Assembly (NCBI GenBank): GCA_905236275.1
Contig: CAJOPI010000380.1
Coordinates: 1 to 15,191, forward strand
DNA length: 15,191 nt
Direction: 5' to 3'
Source: an uncultured Lachnospiraceae bacterium
GTDB lineage: Bacteria > Bacillota > Clostridia > Lachnospirales > Lachnospiraceae
Below are positions 1-6,317 of this stretch, one piece after another. The stretch's first letter is position 1; every line of letters starts with the position of its first letter. The notes under the pieces were generated by a model, which did not search any database, was not told the DNA's origin, and saw only the letters and a list, made by a program, of their open reading frames with translations. The position numbers and the translations under genes are program-made.

Positions 1-1
1 A

Positions 2-74
2 GCATGGCGGAAGCGCGAAGCGCGGAGCCATGCGTAGGACTTATAGGCATGGTGGCGCATGGCGCAAGCCATGC
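2..74. repeat. Two similar REP-like hairpins upstream of the permease gene
   Basis: Two imperfect palindromes of the same design lie side by side. In the first, gcatggc (2-8) pairs with gccatgc (27-33), with an inner gcgc/gcgc stem (13-16 with 20-23). In the second, gcatgg (47-52) pairs with ccatgc (69-74), with an inner gcgc/gcgc stem (55-58 with 62-65). They end about 10 bases before the ribosome binding site of the first permease. In such operons this is the gap after the solute-binding-protein gene, which would lie just outside the window. A role in mRNA stabilisation or partial termination is inferred by analogy with the malE-malF REP elements of enterobacteria. Confidence 0.65.
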
Positions 75-97
75 ATGAAAGTTAGGAGGTAAAAATT

Positions 98-991
98 GTG
101 AATAAGAAAGGATTAACCGTTACGGGAAAGCAGCGGATCGCCGGATGGGCATTCCTGACTCCTGCCAGCCTTCTTATATTTATATTAAGCTTTTATCCAA
201 TGTTTCAGGCGCTTCTTACGTCATTTAAGACAGGCTCCAGCGCAAATATGCAGTGGGCGCCGCTGTTCTTTAATTATAAGAGAATGTTTGCAGATAAGCT
301 CTTTCTTCGTTCGGTGGGAAATACTTTCCTTTACCTGATAATCCAGGTTCCGATTATGCTGATTTTGGCCATCCTTTTGGCACAGATTCTGAACAACAAG
401 GACATCAAGTTCCGCGGACTTTTCAGGACGATGGTATTCCTGCCCTGCGCAACTTCGCTTGTTTCATACGCTTTGATATTTAAGTCACTTTTCGCTACAC
501 AGGGACTTATCAACCAGATTCTGCAGACTATCGGAATCACACATGCTAACATAAATTTTCTCGGTACACCGGGAACTGCGAAAGCGGTTATAATATTTGC
601 ACTTCTCTGGAGATGGACGGGCTACAACATGGTATTCTATCTGGCAGGACTGCAGAATATTGAATATCAGGTTTATGAGGCAGCGAAAATCGACGGTGCC
701 AACGGCTGGGATACCTTCTGGAAGATAACCGTACCGCTCCTTAAGCCTACGATCATCATGACATTTATCATGTCGATCAACGGTACATTACAGCTCTTCG
801 ATGAGTCAGTCAACCTGACAAACGGAGGTCCTGCAAACTCGACAATTACAATGTCACACTATATTTACAACAACTCATTCGGTCAGGGTGTAGCAAACTT
901 CGGATACGCTTCGGCAATGTCCTTCTTCGTATTCATACTTGTTGCAATCCTTGCATTTATCAACCTGAAAGTAGGTGATACACGTGACTAA
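98..991 (+). CDS. Carbohydrate ABC transporter permease, MalF/UgpA-like (CUT1 family)
   Basis: One of the two membrane subunits of a CUT1 sugar importer. The 297-residue protein has about six hydrophobic segments (roughly 17-40, 73-98, 110-132, 162-185, 218-232 and 272-292). The cytoplasmic EAA loop, which docks on the ATPase, is visible at about 194-217 (EAAKIDG, then a VPLLKP end). The start is GTG at 98 with AGGAGG at 84-89. It overlaps the next permease by 8 bases, and a beta-galactosidase follows, so galactosides are the likely cargo (inference). No ATP-binding gene is present in the window. Firmicute CUT1 systems commonly borrow a shared MsmX-type ATPase. The family call is secure; the substrate is not. 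Confidence 0.93.
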   Translation: MNKKGLTVTGKQRIAGWAFLTPASLLIFILSFYPMFQALLTSFKTGSSANMQWAPLFFNYKRMFADKLFLRSVGNTFLYLIIQVPIMLILAILLAQILNNKDIKFRGLFRTMVFLPCATSLVSYALIFKSLFATQGLINQILQTIGITHANINFLGTPGTAKAVIIFALLWRWTGYNMVFYLAGLQNIEYQVYEAAKIDGANGWDTFWKITVPLLKPTIIMTFIMSINGTLQLFDESVNLTNGGPANSTITMSHYIYNNSFGQGVANFGYASAMSFFVFILVAILAFINLKVGDTRD

Positions 992-1811
992 GATTAAAGG
1001 TTCATCAATACAGAGAAGACTTATACCGAGTTATATCTTCCTTATAATAGTTTCGTTTCTTTCGGTATTTCCTTTTTACTGGATGATATCGGCAGCTACC
1101 AATACGACGGTTGATGTTGCAAGAGGAAGCCTCGCCATAGGAGCACATGCTATGGAGAATTTTCAGCATCTGCTGGCAAATCAGGACCTCTGGGGAACAA
1201 TGGCTAATTCGTTTTTCTATGCTATTGTACAGACTATCCTTTGCTTAATCATCTGCTCACTTGCAGGTTACGGCTTTGAGCTTTATCACGACCAGGGCAA
1301 GGACAGGCTTTTTGCTATCCTCCTTCTTGCAATGATGGTACCGCAGGTTGCAACCATGATACCCCTTTTCAGAATGATATCCGGTGCACACCTCCTGAAT
1401 TCGGTCTGGGCATTTATCCTCCCTTCAATATCTACACCTTTTATGATAATGATGTTCAGACAGAATTCGAGAAATTTCCCTGTTGCCATCATGGAATCTG
1501 CAAGAATTGACGGACTTAACGAGTTTCAGATCTTCGTATCAATGTATGTGCCCATTATGAAGTCTACTTATGCGGCAGCTACGGTTGTAACCTTCATGAA
1601 TGCATGGAACTCATATATGTGGCCGAAGGTTGTAATGACCGATAACAGAGCACAGACAATGCCGATGCTTATCGCAAACCTTGCATCGGGCTACACGACA
1701 GATTACGGTATGCTGATGATGGGCGTACTTTTCTGCTCGGTTCCTACGATGCTTATATTCTTCTTCTTACAGAAGAGCTTCGCAGAAGGATTGACAGGTG
1801 CAGTCAAGTGA
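984..1811 (+). CDS. Carbohydrate ABC transporter permease, MalG/UgpE-like (CUT1 family)
   Basis: The second membrane subunit of the sugar importer, 275 residues. It has about six hydrophobic segments, beginning with residues 13-36. The EAA-type loop lies at about 171-193 (ESARIDG, then a VPIMK end). GTG at 984 is chosen because AGGTGA at 973-978 is correctly spaced; an in-frame GTG at 975 lacks a good ribosome binding site and would add only three residues. The gene overlaps the end of the first permease by 8 bases, so the two are probably translated in a coupled way. The beta-galactosidase gene follows after 24 bases. The family assignment is firm; the exact sugar is unknown. Confidence 0.92.
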   Translation: MTKIKGSSIQRRLIPSYIFLIIVSFLSVFPFYWMISAATNTTVDVARGSLAIGAHAMENFQHLLANQDLWGTMANSFFYAIVQTILCLIICSLAGYGFELYHDQGKDRLFAILLLAMMVPQVATMIPLFRMISGAHLLNSVWAFILPSISTPFMIMMFRQNSRNFPVAIMESARIDGLNEFQIFVSMYVPIMKSTYAAATVVTFMNAWNSYMWPKVVMTDNRAQTMPMLIANLASGYTTDYGMLMMGVLFCSVPTMLIFFFLQKSFAEGLTGAVK

Positions 1812-1835
1812 TAATTATAGAGGAGGGAAAGTTCG

Positions 1836-4800
1836 GTGAAGAACTTTGATTATGGAATTTTATCGAATCCGGAAGTTTTCAAAGAGAACAGGATTGAAGC
1901 CCATTCGGATCATGAATGGTATTCTTCTGAACAGGCTTCGGAAAAAGGGATTTCGGATTTCAAATATTTCTTGAACGGTGTGTGGAAATTCGCCTATGCA
2001 AAAAATGTAGATCTGGCACCTAAGAGCTTCATGGAAGAAGATTTTGACGTGTCGGGCTGGGATGATATCCCGGTTCCGGCGCACATACAGATGCAGGGCT
2101 ACGGCGTTCCGCAATATGCGAATACCGAGTATCCATGGGAAGGCCATGAGAAGATAGTACCCGGGGAAATACCTACGAAATTCAATCCGGTTGCGAGTTA
2201 CGTAAAATTTTTCAGCCTGCCTGAATTTATGGAAAAAAGACCTGTATATATTTCCTTTCAGGGAGCGGAAACTGCAATAGCGGTATGGCTCAACGGTAAA
2301 TATGTGGGCTACAGCGAAGACAGCTTCACCCCTTCGGAATTTGAGCTGACGAAATATCTTAAAGAGGGTGAGAACAAGCTCGCGGTCCAGGTATTCAGAT
2401 ACAGCTCTGCAAGCTGGTGTGAGGATCAGGATTTCTTCCGTTTTTCCGGAATATTCAGGGATGTATATCTTTATACCGTTCCTGAGGTTCATGTAAGGGA
2501 TCTGAAGGTCATAACAGCCCTTGATGATAATTATAAAAATGCAAATCTTGAGATAAATATGAAGGGCACCGCCAAGGGAAGCTACAAGATTTTGCTTTTG
2601 GATGCGGAGGGTGAAACCGTTATCTCGGGTTCGGGTGCGATAGACAGCGACACGAAGCTTACCATTCCTGTTGAGGAACCTGAGAAATGGAGCGCAGAGA
2701 AGCCTTATCTTTATACCCTTAAAATCTGTATTTTTGATGACAAGGACAGGGCACAGGAATTTATTTCCGAGAAGGTTGGATTCCGACGTTTCGAAATAAT
2801 CAACAAGGTTATGCACCTGAACGGAAAGCGCATTGTATTCAAGGGTGCGAACCGTCATGAGTTCTGCGCCGAGTCGGGACGCGTGCTTCCGGTAAAGCAT
2901 ATAGTAAAAGACCTTGTGACAATGAAGCGCAACAATATAAATGCCATCAGGACAAGTCATTATCCTAACCGAACCGACTTCTACCGCCTTTGTGATGAGT
3001 ATGGATTTTATGTAATTGATGAAACAAATCTTGAAACTCATGGAACCTGGAATGCGATTCTTGGGGGAAAAGAAGAGCTTGCCTTTGCGGTTCCGGGCGA
3101 CAGGAAGGAATTCTTAGGGATGGTTCTCGACAGGGCTAAGTCGATGTTTGAGCGTGATAAAAACCATGCCTGCATTCTTATCTGGTCCCTCGGAAATGAG
3201 TCCTACGGCGGAAAAGACCTGCTTGAAATGTCAAAGTTTTTCCATAAGGCAGACAAGACAAGGCTCGTTCATTATGAAGGAGTATGGTGGGATAAGCGTC
3301 ATCCGGAAACTACGGATATTGAGAGTACGATGTACAGACCGGTGAGCGAGATAAAGGAAGTCATCAAAAAGCTTGACAGACCTTATATAAGCTGCGAATA
3401 CGCCCATGCAATGGGAAATTCGCTTGGTGCCATCAAGAAGTACACCGACCTTGCGGACAACAGTGAGCTTTACCAGGGCGGCTTTATCTGGGATTATATC
3501 GACCAGTCGCTGACCACACATGACAGGAACGGAGTTGAGTATCAGGGCTACGGCGGTGATTTCGGAGACAGACCCTGTGATTATGACTTTAGCGGAAATG
3601 GTCTTGTTTACGGTAAAGACAGAGACCCTTCGCCAAAGATGCAGGAAGTGAAGTCGGTTTATCAGAATATCGAGATTAATTTCACTGAGAAGGATTTTGA
3701 AATAAGAAATAAGAATCTCTTTACAAATACAGATGAATTTGACTGCATTCTGACGCTTGAAAAAGAGGGAAGAATTATTGAAAAGCTAAATGAGAATTAT
3801 TCCGTTGAGCCTCTTTCAAAGAAGAAATTCGCGATTCCTTTTGAAATTCCTGAGGATGGCGAGTATCTTGTCAATCTGTCCTTCGTGCTCAAAGAAGCTC
3901 GGATATGGGCTGAGGCAGGCCATGAGGTCGCATGGGGACAGAAGGTATGCGGTAAATATGAGGCTGCCCCGGCTGCTTCGGGAATGCTTACGGTAAATAA
4001 CTGCTGGAATGTGATAGGAGTATCGGGAAGGGATTTTGAGATCCTCTTTTCTAAGCTGGCAGGCGGCATCGCATCTTATAAATATGGCGGTAAAGAGCTT
4101 CTTGACGGAATCCCGAAGCCGAATTTCTGGCGCGCAATGACGCAGAATGACATCGCTAACCAGCTTGCTTTCAGGGCAGGCCAGTGGAAGATTGCAAGTA
4201 TTTATCTTTCGCATAAATTCGAGCATGGGACGAGAGGGGATGAGCCGGAGCTTGAAGAGAGGGAAGAATCGGTTTCGGTTAAATTCACTTATCATCTGCC
4301 TGTCAAGCCTGAGATGGACTGCTTCGTGACTTATGAAGTGTATGCGGACGGAAGGGTTGTATGCAGCCTTGAAATGGATGCGTCTGCTAAGGTCGGGGAG
4401 CTTCCGGCATTTGGAATGATAGTTCCGATGAGTTCGGAGTTCAGGCAGCTTAAATGGTATGGGCTTGGACCTGATGAAACCTACGTTGACAGAAATCATG
4501 CAAAGCTGGGAATTTATTCCAACGAGGTTTCGGACAATATGGCGAAATACCTTGTGCCTCAGGAGTGCGGCAACAAGGAGGCTGTAAGATATGCAGAGGT
4601 TACCGATGACATTGGACGGGGGCTCAGATTCGAAGCTGAAGGGGAAAGCTTCGGATTCTCGGCACTGCCCTATTCACCGCACGAGCTTGACAATGCCATG
4701 CATCCGAATGAGCTTCCGCCTGTCATGAAGACCTGGGTGAGGGTAGGTTCTCAGATGGGTATTGCCGGCGATGATACATGGGGAGCACTTACGCACAAAG

Positions 4801-4859
4801 AATTTATGCTCAACAATAAGAAAAAAATGGAGCTCAAATTCAGTTTCAGGGGAGTCTGA
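1836..4859 (+). CDS. lacZ: Beta-galactosidase, glycoside hydrolase family 2 (LacZ type)
   Basis: Hydrolyses terminal beta-D-galactosides such as lactose or plant galacto-oligosaccharides. At 1007 residues it is close to E. coli LacZ (1024). Domains in order: sugar-binding jelly roll (about 30-210), Ig-like (about 215-320), TIM barrel (about 325-610), and an Ig-like plus beta-galactosidase small-chain domain to the C-terminus. The acid/base is Glu455 in WSLGNES and the nucleophile is Glu521 in SCEYAHAMGNS. The metal-site pair Glu400/His402 lies in NLETHG, and NRHE is at 339-342. A C-terminal GDDTW motif matches the substrate-site tryptophan region of LacZ. There is no signal peptide, so it acts in the cytoplasm. 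The GTG start has AGGAGGG at 1820-1826. It is the last gene of the transporter operon. GH2 is certain; natural substrate preference is inferred. Confidence 0.95.
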   Translation: MKNFDYGILSNPEVFKENRIEAHSDHEWYSSEQASEKGISDFKYFLNGVWKFAYAKNVDLAPKSFMEEDFDVSGWDDIPVPAHIQMQGYGVPQYANTEYPWEGHEKIVPGEIPTKFNPVASYVKFFSLPEFMEKRPVYISFQGAETAIAVWLNGKYVGYSEDSFTPSEFELTKYLKEGENKLAVQVFRYSSASWCEDQDFFRFSGIFRDVYLYTVPEVHVRDLKVITALDDNYKNANLEINMKGTAKGSYKILLLDAEGETVISGSGAIDSDTKLTIPVEEPEKWSAEKPYLYTLKICIFDDKDRAQEFISEKVGFRRFEIINKVMHLNGKRIVFKGANRHEFCAESGRVLPVKHIVKDLVTMKRNNINAIRTSHYPNRTDFYRLCDEYGFYVIDETNLETHGTWNAILGGKEELAFAVPGDRKEFLGMVLDRAKSMFERDKNHACILIWSLGNESYGGKDLLEMSKFFHKADKTRLVHYEGVWWDKRHPETTDIESTMYRPVSEIKEVIKKLDRPYISCEYAHAMGNSLGAIKKYTDLADNSELYQGGFIWDYIDQSLTTHDRNGVEYQGYGGDFGDRPCDYDFSGNGLVYGKDRDPSPKMQEVKSVYQNIEINFTEKDFEIRNKNLFTNTDEFDCILTLEKEGRIIEKLNENYSVEPLSKKKFAIPFEIPEDGEYLVNLSFVLKEARIWAEAGHEVAWGQKVCGKYEAAPAASGMLTVNNCWNVIGVSGRDFEILFSKLAGGIASYKYGGKELLDGIPKPNFWRAMTQNDIANQLAFRAGQWKIASIYLSHKFEHGTRGDEPELEEREESVSVKFTYHLPVKPEMDCFVTYEVYADGRVVCSLEMDASAKVGELPAFGMIVPMSSEFRQLKWYGLGPDETYVDRNHAKLGIYSNEVSDNMAKYLVPQECGNKEAVRYAEVTDDIGRGLRFEAEGESFGFSALPYSPHELDNAMHPNELPPVMKTWVRVGSQMGIAGDDTWGALTHKEFMLNNKKKMELKFSFRGV

Positions 4860-4886
4860 TCAAGAATAAATAACACATGGTTTACA

Positions 4887-4956
4887 TAATTCCAAAAGAT
4901 TGTGAATCCTGAAAGTCCGCATAAATAAAGGGGTCAGGACACGTCTTTTGGAATTA
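4887..4956. repeat. 70-bp palindromic element with 13-bp arms, MITE-like or structured 3' UTR
   Basis: The arms taattccaaaaga (4887-4899) and tcttttggaatta (4944-4956) are perfect inverted repeats. A nested 6-bp stem, tcctga (4907-4912) with tcagga (4934-4939), sits inside. The right arm is followed by a T-run (4958-4963), so it could also end the sugar-operon transcript. It is either a small non-autonomous mobile element or a structured terminator. No clear target-site duplication is visible. Confidence 0.5.
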
Positions 4957-5010
4957 ATTTTTTAAAAATTTCAGAAATCTTAAAGAAAGTCAAAAAATGA
5001 TTAAAAATAA

Positions 5011-5039
5011 TTGAAAAAGGGCTTGCCATAAATTAAAAT
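5011..5039 (+). promoter_or_regulatory. Predicted sigma-A promoter (TTGAAA-17-TAAAAT)
   Basis: The -35 TTGAAA (5011-5016) and -10 TAAAAT (5034-5039) are separated by exactly 17 bases. The predicted start is near 5046. The transcript would run into the perfect hairpin at 5109-5149 about 60 bases later. The region is AT-rich, so a chance match is possible. Confidence 0.45.
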
Positions 5040-5045
5040 TAACAA

Positions 5046-5153
5046 CGGTTGAAATGTTCAGAAATAAAAACATTCAATTTTGATTGGAGAGGTGTGAAAA
5101 AAGGGATTCAATACAGGCTGCGCAATCAGGAATTGCGCAGCCTGTATTGTTTT
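5046..5153 (+). ncRNA. Candidate small RNA or transcribed leader ending in a strong hairpin
   Basis: A transcript from the promoter at 5011-5039 would be about 108 bases long. It would fold into a small hairpin (ttgaaatgtt 5049-5058 with aacattcaa 5070-5078, one bulged base) and end at the 18-bp hairpin with TTTT. The stretch 5129-5139 (loop and 3' arm) is perfectly complementary over 11 bases to 5235-5245, three bases before the Shine-Dalgarno sequence of the next gene. This allows regulation by an alternative fold if the terminator is read through, or by base pairing in trans. No known RNA family is recognised. Existence and function are inference. Confidence 0.3.
5109..5153 (+). terminator. 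18-bp perfect hairpin followed by TTTT
   Basis: caatacaggctgcgcaat (5109-5126) pairs without mismatch with attgcgcagcctgtattg (5132-5149), leaving a 5-base loop. Four T residues follow. The stem is very strong but the T-run is short, so termination may be partial. It lies just upstream of the next promoter and may insulate it from sugar-operon read-through. Confidence 0.6.
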
Positions 5154-5168
5154 GGAGTCATAAAAACA

Positions 5169-5197
5169 TTGCGTAAAGATGCACCATGGGTTATAAT
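5169..5197 (+). promoter_or_regulatory. Predicted sigma-A promoter for the 144-residue gene pair
   Basis: The -35 TTGCGT (5169-5174) and consensus -10 TATAAT (5192-5197) are separated by 17 bases. The predicted start near 5204 falls inside the palindrome at 5199-5226, which suggests a repressible promoter. The first gene starts at 5262 after a leader of about 58 bases. Confidence 0.6.
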
Positions 5198-5198
5198 T

Positions 5199-5226
5199 AA
5201 TATTGTTCAAAAATAAGAACAATATT
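5199..5226. promoter_or_regulatory. Perfect palindrome overlapping the transcription start, probable operator
   Basis: AATATTGTTC (5199-5208) and GAACAATATT (5217-5226) form a perfect 10-bp inverted repeat with an 8-base A/T spacer. It begins one base after the -10 element, so a dimeric repressor bound there would block initiation. No T-run follows, which argues against a terminator. The cognate regulator is not obvious in the window. Confidence 0.5.
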
Positions 5227-5261
5227 GAAATGTTTGCGCAATTCCATGGGGAGAAGAGATT

Positions 5262-5696
5262 ATGGAATATGATGTAAGGCTTGAGATGCACAACATCATC
5301 AGTAGAGGCGCAGATGATAAGAACCTCCTGGATTTAAGCCGGGTTGAGGAAGAAATTGAAGGGCTGAGGAAACGCGGAATATTCCTTGATGGTCCGGTAA
5401 TGGTGAAGCAGGAGCTCATAGATGGGAAAGAGTCAAAAATCCTTTTGCCACTGAGTGACAACCCTGAACATCCGGGCAGGACCACCGGCAGATTTTTCAA
5501 CACCATGGTATATGCCAGGTGTGCATACGGAAGGGAATTTTTAGGGGAGAGAAAAATTCTCGAAATGTCGGAAAATATGCAGAAGGAGCTGCGCGAAAAG
5601 GATTTTTCCTTTACGGAGATTATATATGCGATAATTACCATTCCCGGAGGAAAAATTGTTGACATATATATTCCTTATAGGAGCAAGAATGATTAA
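5262..5696 (+). CDS. Uncharacterised 144-residue protein, first of a tandem pair
   Basis: Function unknown. It is a cytoplasmic-looking protein with no signal peptide or membrane segment. The layout of strands and helices (a central GPVMVKQEL strand, a helix near 95-112, a terminal IVDIYIPY strand) suggests an alpha/beta domain of the GyrI/SHS2 or DUF5085 kind, but this is a weak pattern judgement. It aligns with the downstream gene without gaps around Gly44 (GIFLDGPVMV here, EIKLMGHVFY there), and both are 144 residues, pointing to an old tandem duplication. The ATG at 5262 has GGGGAG at 5248-5253. The gene has its own operator-bearing promoter, so it is probably regulated apart from the sugar operon. 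Confidence 0.75.
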   Translation: MEYDVRLEMHNIISRGADDKNLLDLSRVEEEIEGLRKRGIFLDGPVMVKQELIDGKESKILLPLSDNPEHPGRTTGRFFNTMVYARCAYGREFLGERKILEMSENMQKELREKDFSFTEIIYAIITIPGGKIVDIYIPYRSKND

Positions 5697-6123
5697 TTAT
5701 GACAGCATCCGTTATATGAATGTTTATTCAAAGATTTATTCCATGTCATACAGAGAAATGGACGGAGCATTCAAAGACTTCTACAGCATCTGCAGGGAAA
5801 ATGAAATAAAGCTGATGGGGCATGTCTTTTATTCGATAAATAAATTGGAAGATAATGACAGGATGGAGATTGAAATCTTTTTTCCTGCGGAAAAGAGAGT
5901 GGAGATACCGGCAGGTAAGTTAAGATACCGGAATTATTTTATTGTGGAGAAAATGATTTCGGTGGTTGTAGAAGGAAAAATGGAAACCAATATAAAGAAG
6001 GCTTATCTGCTTATGGAAAAAAGGGCTTCTTCCAAAAAGCAGAAGCTGATGACTCCTTTTTTTCATGAAATTCACCGTACCGGTAAGAAGGGATATATTC
6101 TTGTAAAGGCGGCAGTTGAATAA
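5689..6123 (+). CDS. Uncharacterised 144-residue protein, second of a tandem pair (DUF5085-like?)
   Basis: Function unknown. The start is ATG at 5689, with AGGAG at 5679-5683 spaced five bases away. An in-frame upstream start at 5656 would overlap the previous gene by 41 bases and has no good ribosome binding site. The true overlap is 8 bases, so translation is probably coupled. The N-terminal pattern (IRYMNVYSK, then a helix, then GHVFYSINKL and IEIFFPAEK) resembles small Firmicute proteins annotated DUF5085, which I recall only loosely. There is no catalytic motif, membrane segment or signal peptide. It appears to be a diverged paralogue of the gene before it; the products may form a heteromer that senses a small ligand (speculation). 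Confidence 0.75.
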   Translation: MINYDSIRYMNVYSKIYSMSYREMDGAFKDFYSICRENEIKLMGHVFYSINKLEDNDRMEIEIFFPAEKRVEIPAGKLRYRNYFIVEKMISVVVEGKMETNIKKAYLLMEKRASSKKQKLMTPFFHEIHRTGKKGYILVKAAVE

Positions 6124-6235
6124 TGGCAGTGAGGTAAAACCTATTAAAAGACTATAGTTTTACAAGCCGGAGTGAAGGACTGTCAGAAATCCCTTAAATA
6201 TCGGAGCCTGCTCGGTTTTTGATACAATGTATACC

Positions 6236-6264
6236 TTGAAAAATCAAATACAGGGTGATACAAT
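6236..6264 (+). promoter_or_regulatory. Strong extended -10 promoter for the secreted repeat protein
   Basis: The -35 TTGAAA (6236-6241), a 17-base spacer and the -10 TACAAT (6259-6264) are preceded by a TG at the extended -10 position (6256-6257). Predicted start is about 6271, giving a leader near 47 bases. The sequence gatacaat also occurs at 6221-6228 but without a partner -35. Confidence 0.65.
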
Positions 6265-6297
6265 TATAAAGTAAATCTGAGTTTACAAACTTTATAA
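6264..6297 (+). promoter_or_regulatory. 5' leader stem ahead of the secreted repeat protein
   Basis: TTATAAAGT (6264-6272) pairs perfectly with ACTTTATAA (6289-6297) around a 16-base loop; an inner gtaaa/tttac pairing (6271-6275 with 6282-6286) is an alternative fold. The element spans the predicted transcription start, so it is either an operator-like palindrome or, if the start is slightly upstream, a stem that protects the mRNA 5' end. Confidence 0.35.
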
Positions 6298-6317
6298 GTG
6301 TGAAGGGAGATTTAACA

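Larger units (their letters stand above)
4860..5261. other. 402-base intergenic region with several regulatory elements
   Basis: AT-rich stretch between the beta-galactosidase gene and the first 144-residue gene. From left to right it holds a long-armed inverted repeat (4887-4956), a promoter (5011-5039), a small hairpin (5049-5058 with 5070-5078), an 18-bp perfect hairpin (5109-5149), a second promoter (5169-5197) and a palindromic operator (5199-5226). The sequence TTGAAATGTT occurs twice, at 5049-5058 and 5225-5234, each a short distance downstream of one of the two promoters. No convincing protein-coding gene lies here. Confidence 0.7.

Noticed and set aside
1860..3041. 393-codon minus-strand open frame opposite the beta-galactosidase gene
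   Set aside because: It lies wholly antisense to a gene with intact catalytic motifs, and its translation has no recognisable domain or credible composition. It is a codon-bias shadow.
3816..4499. 227-codon minus-strand open frame opposite the 3' half of the beta-galactosidase gene
   Set aside because: Antisense shadow with no domain, promoter or ribosome binding site.
5094..5216. 40-codon GTG open frame reading through the 18-bp hairpin, preceded by GGAG
   Set aside because: The ribosome binding site is too close to the start, and the frame is built mostly from the palindrome and promoter sequence. A leader peptide is not excluded but cannot be supported.
6134..6163. gtaaaac/gttttac inverted repeat just after the second 144-residue gene
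   Set aside because: A 7-bp AT-rich stem without a T-run; could form by chance.
6202..6220. Possible terminator after the 144-residue gene pair (GGAG/CTC stem with TTTTT)
   Set aside because: The stem is only about four or five pairs with a mismatch; too weak to call, although the position is right.
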